The position numbers and the translations under genes were made by a program. From the NCBI GenBank assembly GCA_030145845.1, contig JAIXHJ010000003.1, positions 310,426 to 374,425 of the forward strand: a DNA stretch of 64,000 nt, read 5' to 3'. Under the pieces are notes generated by a model that was given only the letters and a program-made list of their open reading frames with translations, did no database searches and was not told the origin of the DNA. This DNA is from Pseudomonadota bacterium. GTDB taxonomy: Bacteria > Pseudomonadota > Gammaproteobacteria > Pseudomonadales > Oceanobacteraceae. Of the stretch, positions 8,744-17,311 are shown piece after piece. Positions within the stretch are counted from its first letter, which is position 1. Each line of letters begins with the position of its first letter.

Positions 8744-10819
8744 ATGAAGCGTCTGACAGCGGGTGTGCTGTTCATGAGCCTGCCGGGACTGGCACTGGCA
8801 GAAGAGGTAACGACGGCTGAGGACGCCGTTGAACGTCAGCTGGATACCCAGGTCGTGAATGGCCGTGGCCAGCTGATCGGGGAAGCGGTTTCGGCTTCTG
8901 AAGGTTATGTCACGCAGGAAGAAATTGCGCTGCGGCCACTGCTGCGGACCGGTGAAGTACTGGAGCTGGTGCCGGGTATGGTCGTGACCCAGCACAGTGG
9001 TACCGGTAAGGCGAACCAGTATTTCCTGCGCGGTTTCAACCTTGACCACGGTACCGATTTCGCCACCTTCGTCGACGGTATGCCGGTGAATATGCGCACC
9101 CACGGCCACGGCCAGGGCTACACCGACCTGAACTTTATTATTCCGGAAACCATTGCCTCACTGGCTTACCAGAAAGGCAGTTACTACGCCGATGTGGGCG
9201 ACTTCAGTGGGGCCGGCAGTGCCTCGCTGCAGACCGCCAGCCGTCTGGATCACGGCCTGATTCAGCTTACCGCCGGCGAAGACAACTATTACCGTGCCCT
9301 GCTGATGGACAGTGTGAATGCCGGCGGCGGTGACTGGCTGTATGCCATTGAACGCAATACCTACGATGGGCCGTGGACAGACATTGACGAAGACCTGGAT
9401 AAAACCAGCCTGTTACTGAAACACAGCCGGCCGCTGGCCGGTGGTGACTGGAGTCTGACGCTGATGGCGTATGACAACAGCTGGAACAGTGCCGATCAGA
9501 TTCCACAGCGCGCGGTGGACGCTGGTCTGATTGATGAGCTGGGCTCGCTGGACGATACCGTCGGCGGTGAATCCAGCCGCTACAGTCTGAGCACCCGCTG
9601 GGCCCGTGACGGCCTGGAAGTGTCGGCTTATGCCATCCGTTACGATATGAACCTGTGGTCCAACTTCACCTATTACCTGGATGACAGCAGCAACGGCGAC
9701 CAGTTTGAACAGGTTGATGAGCGCTGGATTTACGGCGGTCAGCTGAGCTATCTGTGGCACAGTGAGCTGGGCGGGCTGGCGATGACCAACCGCATCGGTG
9801 CCGACCAGCGTTATGACGATATCGGCGAAGTGGGCCTGTACCACACCAAAGCGCGTCAGCGTCTGGGCACGGTGCGCAGTGACGAAGTGGGCGAGCTGAG
9901 CAGTGGTCTGTTTGCTGAAAATACCCTGTACTGGACTGAGCGTCTGCGTTCCGTGATCGGTATCCGCTATGACTATTACGATTTTGACGTCGACAGCCGC
10001 ATCAGCACCAATATGAATGGTGTCGATCTGAGCCCGAACAGCGGCACAAACAGCGACGATAATATCGCCCTCAAAGGCAGCCTGATTTACGCCCTCAGCC
10101 CGGAATGGGAAACCTATATTGCCGCCGGACAGGGGCTGCATTCCAACGATGCCCGCGGTACCACCATTGAGGTTGATCCTGCAGATGGCAGTGCCGTAGC
10201 GCAGGTTGATCCGCTGGTGGATTCGATGGGCTATGAGCTGGGCGTGCGCGGTTTCTGGGATGAGCGCCTGAACACCTCGCTGGCGCTGTGGCAGCTGGAT
10301 CTGGACAGCGAACTGCTGTTTGTCGGCGATGCCGGCAATACCGAAGCCAGCCGTAAATCCCGCCGCACAGGGGTTGAGCTGACCGCGTATTACCGCCTGA
10401 CGGATGCCTGGAGTGTGGATCTGGAATACGCCTGGACCGATGCTGAATTCACCGACCATTCGGCGGATGGCGATGACATTCCTGGCGCGGTGGAAGACGT
10501 ACTGCAGGCCGGTGTCAGCGCGCAGCTGGGTAACGGCTGGTCGGGCAGTGTCCGGGTCCGTCACTTCGGTGAGCGGCCGCTGGTGGAAGATGGTTCAGTC
10601 ACCTCAGATCCGACCACCGTGGTGAATATGCGCGCCGCGTATGAAGTCAGCCGCTGGCAGTTCAGCGCCGATGTGCTGAACCTGTTCGACAGCGATGATC
10701 ACGATGTTGATTACTGGTACGAATCACAGCTGGCCTCTGAAGCGGCCGCGGTTGAGGATGTGCATTACCACGTGATGGAACCGCGTACCGTGCGTCTGTC
10801 AGCCGGTTATCAGTTCTGA
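8744..10819 (+). CDS. TonB-dependent outer-membrane receptor
   Basis: TonB-dependent receptors import scarce ligands (siderophores, metal chelates, cobalamin, sugars) across the outer membrane. Residues 1-19 are a signal peptide (cleavage near ALA-EE). The plug domain spans about 45-165 with VLELVPGMVVTQHSGTGKAN and RGFNLDHGTDFATFVDG. The barrel follows and ends in a C-terminal aromatic, LSAGYQF. The plug contains RTHGHGQGY (H120, H122), a possible metal contact. There is no N-terminal STN domain, so no direct FecI/FecR-type signalling is expected. Divergence from the BlaI/M56 pair suggests that system controls it. The substrate cannot be read from the sequence; a metal complex is my inference. 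Confidence 0.9.
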   Translation: MKRLTAGVLFMSLPGLALAEEVTTAEDAVERQLDTQVVNGRGQLIGEAVSASEGYVTQEEIALRPLLRTGEVLELVPGMVVTQHSGTGKANQYFLRGFNLDHGTDFATFVDGMPVNMRTHGHGQGYTDLNFIIPETIASLAYQKGSYYADVGDFSGAGSASLQTASRLDHGLIQLTAGEDNYYRALLMDSVNAGGGDWLYAIERNTYDGPWTDIDEDLDKTSLLLKHSRPLAGGDWSLTLMAYDNSWNSADQIPQRAVDAGLIDELGSLDDTVGGESSRYSLSTRWARDGLEVSAYAIRYDMNLWSNFTYYLDDSSNGDQFEQVDERWIYGGQLSYLWHSELGGLAMTNRIGADQRYDDIGEVGLYHTKARQRLGTVRSDEVGELSSGLFAENTLYWTERLRSVIGIRYDYYDFDVDSRISTNMNGVDLSPNSGTNSDDNIALKGSLIYALSPEWETYIAAGQGLHSNDARGTTIEVDPADGSAVAQVDPLVDSMGYELGVRGFWDERLNTSLALWQLDLDSELLFVGDAGNTEASRKSRRTGVELTAYYRLTDAWSVDLEYAWTDAEFTDHSADGDDIPGAVEDVLQAGVSAQLGNGWSGSVRVRHFGERPLVEDGSVTSDPTTVVNMRAAYEVSRWQFSADVLNLFDSDDHDVDYWYESQLASEAAAVEDVHYHVMEPRTVRLSAGYQF

Positions 10820-10833
10820 GCGCGGCTGCAGCA

Positions 10834-11220
10834 TCAGCCGAACACGTTTTTCAGCCACTCGAACTGCACTGGTTCGCCGCTGGCTGAAATCACATCGAAA
10901 CGGCAGTCAGGCAGCTGACTGCCGTATTCTTTCTGCAGGTAATGCTCAGCGGTTTTCATTAACCGCTGCTGTTTGCGCCAGGTAATGGACTCAGCGCCAC
11001 TGCCGTGACCTGCGTCTTTGCGGTAACGCACTTCCACGAACACCAGCACCTTGCCGTCGCGCATAATCAGATCAATTTCACCACCACGGATGGTGTAGTT
11101 GCGGCAGACTGCTTTCAGCCCCTGCTGTTTAAGAAAGGTTTCTGCCTGCTGCTCAATGCCGGCGCCTTTGGCGCGGGTGGTTCTGGCTGCTGGTGACGGA
11201 GGTTGTTTGCTGAACCACAT
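10834..11220 (-). CDS. yraN: UPF0102 family protein YraN
   Basis: A 128-aa protein of the YraN family, which has a restriction-endonuclease-like fold with the pattern GGEIDLIMRDGKVLVFVEVRYR (Asp then E-x-R in place of E-x-K). The cellular role is not established. It lies 41 nt downstream of lpoA on the same strand, the conserved lpoA-yraN arrangement. Its stop is 14 nt from the stop of the convergent TonB receptor gene, showing how tightly the inserted cassette abuts the old block. Confidence 0.92.
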   Translation of the reverse strand: MWFSKQPPSPAARTTRAKGAGIEQQAETFLKQQGLKAVCRNYTIRGGEIDLIMRDGKVLVFVEVRYRKDAGHGSGAESITWRKQQRLMKTAEHYLQKEYGSQLPDCRFDVISASGEPVQFEWLKNVFG

Positions 11221-11261
11221 GGCGTCCCTGCCTGAGGTTGGTGGTTGAAGGGCTTACGGCA

Positions 11262-13043
11262 TCAGTTGCTGCGGCTGGCCAGATTCGCCGGCCGGCCACC
11301 GCGGAAGCGGGTGCATTCGGTTCGGCGGTGAATACGCCGCCCGCTGTCGAGCATCAGCGCGCCGGTGCTGCCGAACATCTGGCTGTGCGGGAACACTTCC
11401 AGCTGGCGGATACGGGCCAGCAGGCGGAAAGCATCCACGCCCATGGCGTACAGGCGGGTATAGGCCCCCTGTCCGCCCGGCAGGGCCTGTTCCACGCTGT
11501 CGTGCAGGCTGCTGCTTTCCAGCAGCCAGGGCACATCGCAGAAGGTCACGCCGTTCAGGTCAGAATCTTTCTGGCGGTTAACCACCCCGGAAAAGACGTG
11601 TGAGGTAGCATAAACCGGCAGGTCGGCGGCGAAGTTAAAGGCCAGCGCCGGTTTGATCATCCGGCCCTGTTGCGGCAGCGCAACCATAAAGACCCAGTCG
11701 GCGTCCTGACGGCGGCGCGGTTCAAATTCGGTCGGCTCACCCAGCAGGCGGCGCATGGTGCGGTAGCGGTTCTGGCTGTCGTCGACATTCAGCAGGGCTT
11801 TGATTTCCGGGTTGTAGTCATCCAGATTGGGATAAAAACGCGCCTCGGCAATATCGCCACCCAGCGACAGCCAGTGTTCGCGGAAGGCTTCAAAAATACG
11901 TTCGCCCCAGCTGCCGCGTGGCACCATCACCAGCGCGCGGCGGTGGCCGTCATTCCAGGCCTGTTCGGCAATCTGTACGGCTTCGTCTTCGGCCGCCAGA
12001 CCATACTGATAAAGATTACTGGCGCTGCTTTCGCTGTCGCTGCGGTCGCCGTAGTTGAGGGCCAGGGTCGGCAGTGGCAGGGCTTCCTTATTTTGCAGTT
12101 CCTGCACCTTACTCTTGTTCACCGGACCGACCATCCACTGAGCACCATCCAGCTGGGCTTTCACGTAGGCCAGCTGAGTATCTTTATAAACCTGGCTGTC
12201 GTAGATGTTTACCTGCGGCGTGGCATAGCCCTTATTCAGCGATTCGTAATAGGCGGCCATAAAACCATCGCGGATGGCCTTGCCGGTTTTTTCCAGCGGT
12301 CCGGATAACGGCAGCAGCAGACCAATGTTGGTCGGACGGCTGGCGGCCAGCTCTGCCAGCAGGCCGAGGCCACCGGGCAGTTTCTGCGCGGCCGGATGCG
12401 CCGGGTGCTGCTGCTGCCACTGGCTGACGGCCTGCAGATGTTCATCCAGTGTCAGGCGCGGGTTGCGGGAAATGGCTGCCAGTTGCAGCCACTGACCAAA
12501 CTGGCTGTCCTGTGGTGTTTTTTCGGCCCGTTCCAGCAGCTGCAGTTCACTGGTGGCCATCAGATCCTGCCAGATCATGTCGTGGTTCTGCTGCCGGCGT
12601 TCGTCGTCCAGGCCGCCGGAAAGAAAATCCCGCTCCCGGGCAGCTTCCAGATATCGGCCACTGGCTTCATAAACGCTGGCGCGCAGCAGGCTGGTACGGA
12701 TTTCCTGCTCCGGGCTGGCGTACAGCATCTGTTCATTCAGCTGTGCCAGATAGTCTTCACTGATTTCCGGTTCGTGGGTGGCCAGATGCAGGCGGGCTGA
12801 CAGCAGCAGATACTCCACCAGATCCTGACGCTGCAGACCGCGTTCGTACAGGAGTTGCAATTGCAGGGCTGCGTTGCGAAACTCGCCGGCATCAATATCG
12901 CTGCTGATCTGCGCGAACAGCCCGGCTTCACTCTGGCTCATGGATTCCATGGCGGTGCTGTCCGGCAGCTGATCCGGCACGGTGGAACAGCCGCTGAGGC
13001 CGGCACAGGCGCCGGCGAGTAACAGCGATAAACCGCGGAACAT
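11262..13043 (-). CDS. lpoA: Penicillin-binding protein activator LpoA
   Basis: LpoA is an outer-membrane lipoprotein that reaches through the periplasm to stimulate PBP1A. The lipobox is GLSGC. The N-terminal half is a TPR-like helical domain; the C-terminal half (from about NIGLLLPLSGPLEKTGKAIR) is a periplasmic-binding-protein-like fold. The start at 13043 (MFRGLSLLLAG) gives a compact signal peptide; an upstream ATG at 13079 would add a 12-residue stretch containing a Glu and would overlap the rsmI start codon head-on. The protein is about 593 aa from this start, typical of the family. It is divergent from rsmI, as in E. coli. Confidence 0.93.
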   Translation of the reverse strand: MFRGLSLLLAGACAGLSGCSTVPDQLPDSTAMESMSQSEAGLFAQISSDIDAGEFRNAALQLQLLYERGLQRQDLVEYLLLSARLHLATHEPEISEDYLAQLNEQMLYASPEQEIRTSLLRASVYEASGRYLEAARERDFLSGGLDDERRQQNHDMIWQDLMATSELQLLERAEKTPQDSQFGQWLQLAAISRNPRLTLDEHLQAVSQWQQQHPAHPAAQKLPGGLGLLAELAASRPTNIGLLLPLSGPLEKTGKAIRDGFMAAYYESLNKGYATPQVNIYDSQVYKDTQLAYVKAQLDGAQWMVGPVNKSKVQELQNKEALPLPTLALNYGDRSDSESSASNLYQYGLAAEDEAVQIAEQAWNDGHRRALVMVPRGSWGERIFEAFREHWLSLGGDIAEARFYPNLDDYNPEIKALLNVDDSQNRYRTMRRLLGEPTEFEPRRRQDADWVFMVALPQQGRMIKPALAFNFAADLPVYATSHVFSGVVNRQKDSDLNGVTFCDVPWLLESSSLHDSVEQALPGGQGAYTRLYAMGVDAFRLLARIRQLEVFPHSQMFGSTGALMLDSGRRIHRRTECTRFRGGRPANLASRSN

Positions 13044-13077
13044 TCCGCTTAACCAGGCTTCAGGTACGTTTCCCCGC

Positions 13078-13938
13078 ATGACTTCCGCTTCCAGACTTCA
13101 GGCCGGCACGCTCTATATCGTGGCGACACCCATTGGTAATTTGGCTGACCTCACCGAGCGTGCAAAGCAGGTGCTGAACAGCGTTGATGTGATTGCCTGC
13201 GAGGATACCAGACATACCCAGAAATTACTGCAGCATCTGGGCGTGCGTAAGCCGCTGCTGTCGGTTCATGACCATAATGAGCGCGAGCGCACAGAACAGG
13301 TCATTCACCATCTGCGCCAGGGGCAGACGATGGCGCTGGTATCCGATGCCGGCACGCCGCTGATCTCTGATCCGGGCTTCCCGCTGGTGCAGGCATTACG
13401 GGCGGAAGGGCTGACCGTCAGCCCGGTGCCCGGCGTCAGTGCCATTATTACCGCGTTAAGTGCCGCAGGCTTACCCACAGACCGTTTTACCTTTGAAGGG
13501 TTCCTGCCACATAAAGCCGGCGGCCGGCGGGAAAAACTGGCGGCGCTGATTCAGGAACCACGTACGCTGGTATTTTATGAATCCAAACACCGCATTCTGG
13601 AAACCCTGCAGCTGATGACGGAAGCCTTCGGCAGTGAACGCAAAGCCTGTGTGGCCCGTGAGCTGACCAAAACCTTCGAGAGTTTTTACAGCGGTACGCT
13701 GCCGGACATTATTACCCAGCTACAGGCGGATGAAGATCAGCAGAAAGGTGAATTTGTAGTGATGGTAACCGGCAATTCAGACCCGGCCCCGGCCAGCGAA
13801 GTGGATATGGATAAGCTGTTTAAACGGCTGCTGGAAGAACTGCCACCGAAAAAAGCGGCAGCGATTGTCGCAGATCTGACCGGCGACAATAAAAAAGCGC
13901 TGTACCAGAAAGCGCTGGAGATACAGGGAAAAGCGTGA
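13078..13938 (+). CDS. rsmI: 16S rRNA 2'-O-ribose C1402 methyltransferase
   Basis: RsmI methylates the ribose of C1402 in the ribosomal decoding centre. The family start LYIVATPIGNLADLTERA is clear, followed by EDTRHTQKLLQHLG, the SAM-site strand ALVSDAGTPLISDPG and VPGVSAIITALSAAGLP. The ATG at 13078 gives 286 aa; in-frame sequence upstream back to 12982 has no family similarity and lies inside lpoA. The promoter must lie within the lpoA 5' region because no spacer separates the divergent genes. Confidence 0.96.
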   Translation: MTSASRLQAGTLYIVATPIGNLADLTERAKQVLNSVDVIACEDTRHTQKLLQHLGVRKPLLSVHDHNERERTEQVIHHLRQGQTMALVSDAGTPLISDPGFPLVQALRAEGLTVSPVPGVSAIITALSAAGLPTDRFTFEGFLPHKAGGRREKLAALIQEPRTLVFYESKHRILETLQLMTEAFGSERKACVARELTKTFESFYSGTLPDIITQLQADEDQQKGEFVVMVTGNSDPAPASEVDMDKLFKRLLEELPPKKAAAIVADLTGDNKKALYQKALEIQGKA

Positions 13939-14081
13939 GGCTGAGTTCTGTCCGGATTATCTCCCCTTGTGCCCGGAGCTGATGTCATAGAGTACAGGAA
14001 GCTGAGCGGTTTGATTTTTTTGACGGTTGAAATGGGAGAGGATCAGGAACAATTTTAAATGCTTTGTTAGGTGCGTTCCGA

Positions 14082-14423
14082 TTATGACGGCTTTGGGTCG
14101 TTGTGCACTACTTCGATAGAGCTTATCTGCGCAGGATCACAAGTATATGCAGACTCACCAGACCAGTCTGCACTATGACTGTCAGGAGTACCTGGAATTG
14201 CCTCAGGTGCAACTTTCTCGCTCAATAAAACACCACCAGATTCAATAGCATTCAGACCACGGGCAAACATTACTGCCACCTGCTTTTTTGGCGTCCAGCA
14301 AAAACCAATCAGGCTTTGTTCATAAAGAAACTCTTCGCCGGCCTGACGGGTTCTGACTGTATCAGCGATGCGGGGGAGCTGCATGGCAAACAATATCATC
14401 AGGGGGATTGCCCATCTGCTCAA
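14082..14423 (-). CDS. Hypothetical small exported or membrane-anchored protein
   Basis: A 113-codon frame starting at a TTG (14423). It opens with one hydrophobic segment (WAIPLMILFAMQLPRIA) that could be a signal or anchor, and the rest is soluble and Ser/Glu-rich with two Cys residues (GFCWTPKKQVAVMFARG and YTCDPAQ). I recognise no family. The sequence is complex rather than low-complexity and does not overlap another gene, which favours a real gene, but the TTG start has only a weak ribosome site. It lies between rsmI and rnpB. The 13939-14081 stretch holds nothing I can name. Confidence 0.4.
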   Translation of the reverse strand: MSRWAIPLMILFAMQLPRIADTVRTRQAGEEFLYEQSLIGFCWTPKKQVAVMFARGLNAIESGGVLLSEKVAPEAIPGTPDSHSADWSGESAYTCDPAQISSIEVVHNDPKPS

Positions 14424-14494
14424 ACGGGCCTGCCAGTGGGCGCTCCGGCAAGCGGTGATCTGCCGCGGTAACGGAGAAGACTTTTCTGCTGCAT

Positions 14495-14503
14495 TGGTAT
14501 AGA
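14495..14503 (+). promoter_or_regulatory. Probable rnpB extended -10 promoter element
   Basis: TGGTATAGA (TATAGA at 14498-14503 preceded by TG plus one base) lies 10 nt before the predicted first base of RNase P RNA. No good -35 hexamer is seen, which fits an extended -10 promoter. Confidence 0.4.
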
Positions 14504-14512
14504 CTCCGCGCC

Positions 14513-14863
<351 letters not shown>

Positions 14864-14873
14864 CTTTTTACAT

Positions 14874-14909
14874 AAAACCCCTGACGGTTAACTCCGCAGG
14901 GGTTTTCTT
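14874..14909 (+). terminator. rnpB rho-independent terminator
   Basis: AAAACCCCTG at 14874-14883 pairs with CAGGGGTTTT at 14897-14906, followed by CTTTT. Further copies of this hairpin occur downstream at 15005-15037 and 15136-15169 within the tandem repeats; the last has a one-base bulge in its 3' arm. Confidence 0.9.
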
Positions 14910-15301
14910 TTATGCAGCGGGTAAAAGCCGGTTCTGCGGCCAGTGACTGTCCACGACACCTCTGAGGCAGATCAGGGCTTAGCGGCGATCGCCACTTTTT
15001 ACATAAAACCCCTGACGGTTAACTCCGCAGGGGTTTTCTTTTATGCAGCGGGTAAAAGCCGGTTCTGCGGCCAGTGACTGTTCACGACACCTCTCAGGCA
15101 GATCAGGGCTTACCGGCGATCGCCACTTTTTACATAAAACCCCTGACGGTTAACTCCGCATGGGGTTTTCTTTTATGCAGCGGGTAAAAGCCGGTTCTGC
15201 GGCCAGTGATTGTCCACGACACCTCTGAGGCAGATCAGGGCTTAGCGGTCTCAATATATTAAAGCCCACTCATTACACACTGAGTGAACTTTTCTGTTGT
15301 T

Positions 15302-17134
15302 TTAATACAGATAAACCGCGCCTGAATTCGTTGCAGAATTATCGCTCGGGTCGCCATTAACACCGCTTGATTCGCTGTCATCTGCTGGTGCTTCGATCAC
15401 CAGAACCGATGCATCATCACTCAGCGCCGGGCGGCCAAACCAGTCGCCTGCACCGGAGGATTTGGCTTTAAGGTAGGCAAGTTGCGACCACTGGCCGTCA
15501 CTGCGGGTGAACACATAAGTGGCACCGGATTGATCTGCAGAAAGATCAGTTTCGCTGCCATTGATGCCGCTGGCTGCGCCGTCTTCGGCATAGGCATTAA
15601 TGGCCAGTGTGTTACCGTCTGCACTCAGCTCAATCGTATCGCCAAAATAATCTTCATTGCCGGTATGGCTGGCTTTGATATAGGCCTGCTGACTCCAGTC
15701 GCTGTTTGCGTCCTGAGTGAAAACGTACACTGCGCCGGTGTTGGGGGCCGTGTTATCGCTCTGATCGCCATCGATACCCGTCGCTGCACTGTCTTCAGAG
15801 TTCGCGCCCACAGCCAGCGTGGTGCCATCGGCGTTAAACGCAACCGCGTTGCCAAACCAGTCGCCGCTTCCGGTGTTGCTGGCTTTGATATACGCCTGCT
15901 GGCTCCAGTCACCAGAGTCATCCTGAGTGAATACATAAGCCGCACCTGAATTACCAGCGGAGTTATCTTCCTGGTCGCCATTAATACCGGTACTGCTGCT
16001 GTATTCACCCGGTGCACCAACGGCCAGCCCGGTACCATCGGCAGTGAGTGCGACGGCATAACCAAAATAATCCGCATTGGCATCGGTGTTGCTGGCCTTA
16101 AAATAGGTCTGTTGACTCCAGCTATCCGTGCTGTCACGGCTGAACAGGTAAACGGCACCGGAATATTCAGCTGTGTCATCATTCTGCTCGCCGTTAATTC
16201 CGGTTGCGCTGCTGCTTTCGTATGGCGCACCGATACTCATCACCGAACCATCTGAACTGAGACTTATTGCATAACCGAAATGATCGCCAGCACCGGTATT
16301 GCTGGCTTTGATGTAGGCCTGCTGACTCCACTGGTCGGCGGTATCGCGGGAAAAAACGTATACCGCTCCGGAATTTTCAGCACTGTTGTTGGTCTGGTCA
16401 CCGTCGATGCCGCTTGCTGCACTGTCTTCATTGGATGTCCCAACGGCCAGTGTTGAGCCGTCGTAACTCAGAACGACGGGAAAGCCAAAATAATCCTCTG
16501 CGCCGCTGTTGCTGGCTTTAAGATAAGCCTGCTGGGTCCATTGGCCGCTGTCAGTGTGAGTAAAAATATAAACCGCGCCTGAGTTTTCAGCGCTGTTGTC
16601 GCTCTCTTCACCATTAACGCCGCTTGCTGCACTGTCTTCTGAATCGGCGGCGACGGCGAGTGTTTCACCATCACCACTGATTGCCAGATAGATTCCGAAA
16701 AAATCGCCGGCTTCGGTATTACTGGCTTTGATAAAGCCGATGGCATCATTAATGCCGTCGCTGACCGCCAGGGTATCAGAGTCCGTACAGCCGCCGCTGT
16801 TGCAGGCCTGCAGAATATATTGGGCGTTGGTACGGGCGTAGAGTGGCACTTCTAAGGCAAAGGTTTCTGCGCCAGCGGCGATATCATCACCGACCTGTGA
16901 GAAGCCGGATGTACCATCCGGGTTTTCCAGCAACTTATAGGAGGTCGCGCTGTCGACGTCGGTCCAGTTAAAGCGGAAGACTTTCGTGGTCTCAAACGAC
17001 AGGGTTGCCGCGGGTGCCAGTGGTGCGCTGACCTGTTCGCTGCCGGAGCCGCCAGAACCTCCGCCACAACCATTCAGTAAAGCAATCAGAACTAACGTAA
17101 CGCCTGCGCTTACAGGGGATTGACAGTTTTTCAT
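15302..17134 (-). CDS. FG-GAP/integrin-like beta-propeller lipoprotein
   Basis: A 610-aa lipoprotein: the signal ends at LLNGC, followed by a Gly/Ser linker (GGGSGGSGSEQ), a fibronectin-like domain (about 40-125) and seven tandem repeats of roughly 60-65 residues. Each repeat starts like YIKASNTGAGDHFG, continues with a segment like LSADGNTLAINA and ends SGAVYVFTRD-W-QQ. The FG motif and Asp-rich loops are those of calcium-binding FG-GAP blades, so a seven-bladed beta-propeller is expected, facing the periplasm or cell surface. A binding or adhesive role is inferred. It is divergent from a 7TM sensor kinase at 17312, which may control it. Confidence 0.85.
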   Translation of the reverse strand: MKNCQSPVSAGVTLVLIALLNGCGGGSGGSGSEQVSAPLAPAATLSFETTKVFRFNWTDVDSATSYKLLENPDGTSGFSQVGDDIAAGAETFALEVPLYARTNAQYILQACNSGGCTDSDTLAVSDGINDAIGFIKASNTEAGDFFGIYLAISGDGETLAVAADSEDSAASGVNGEESDNSAENSGAVYIFTHTDSGQWTQQAYLKASNSGAEDYFGFPVVLSYDGSTLAVGTSNEDSAASGIDGDQTNNSAENSGAVYVFSRDTADQWSQQAYIKASNTGAGDHFGYAISLSSDGSVMSIGAPYESSSATGINGEQNDDTAEYSGAVYLFSRDSTDSWSQQTYFKASNTDANADYFGYAVALTADGTGLAVGAPGEYSSSTGINGDQEDNSAGNSGAAYVFTQDDSGDWSQQAYIKASNTGSGDWFGNAVAFNADGTTLAVGANSEDSAATGIDGDQSDNTAPNTGAVYVFTQDANSDWSQQAYIKASHTGNEDYFGDTIELSADGNTLAINAYAEDGAASGINGSETDLSADQSGATYVFTRSDGQWSQLAYLKAKSSGAGDWFGRPALSDDASVLVIEAPADDSESSGVNGDPSDNSATNSGAVYLY

Positions 17135-17311
17135 TTTTACCGACCGGTCAATTAATATTGTGTCATACCGTAAAAACTCAGCAGAAAACTGACAACCCGA
17201 CAGATGTCGGGTTAAATAATGCGGTGCTCTCCACCACAGTGGTTTCAGTATCCGTTATGCACCGGTACAGTAGCGTTTTATGCTGCTGGTTGATGAGTCT
17301 GAGGGCCAGGG

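Noticed and set aside
9413..10564. A 383-codon minus-strand frame opposite the TonB receptor
   Set aside because: Antisense to a clear receptor gene, with biased composition and no family similarity.
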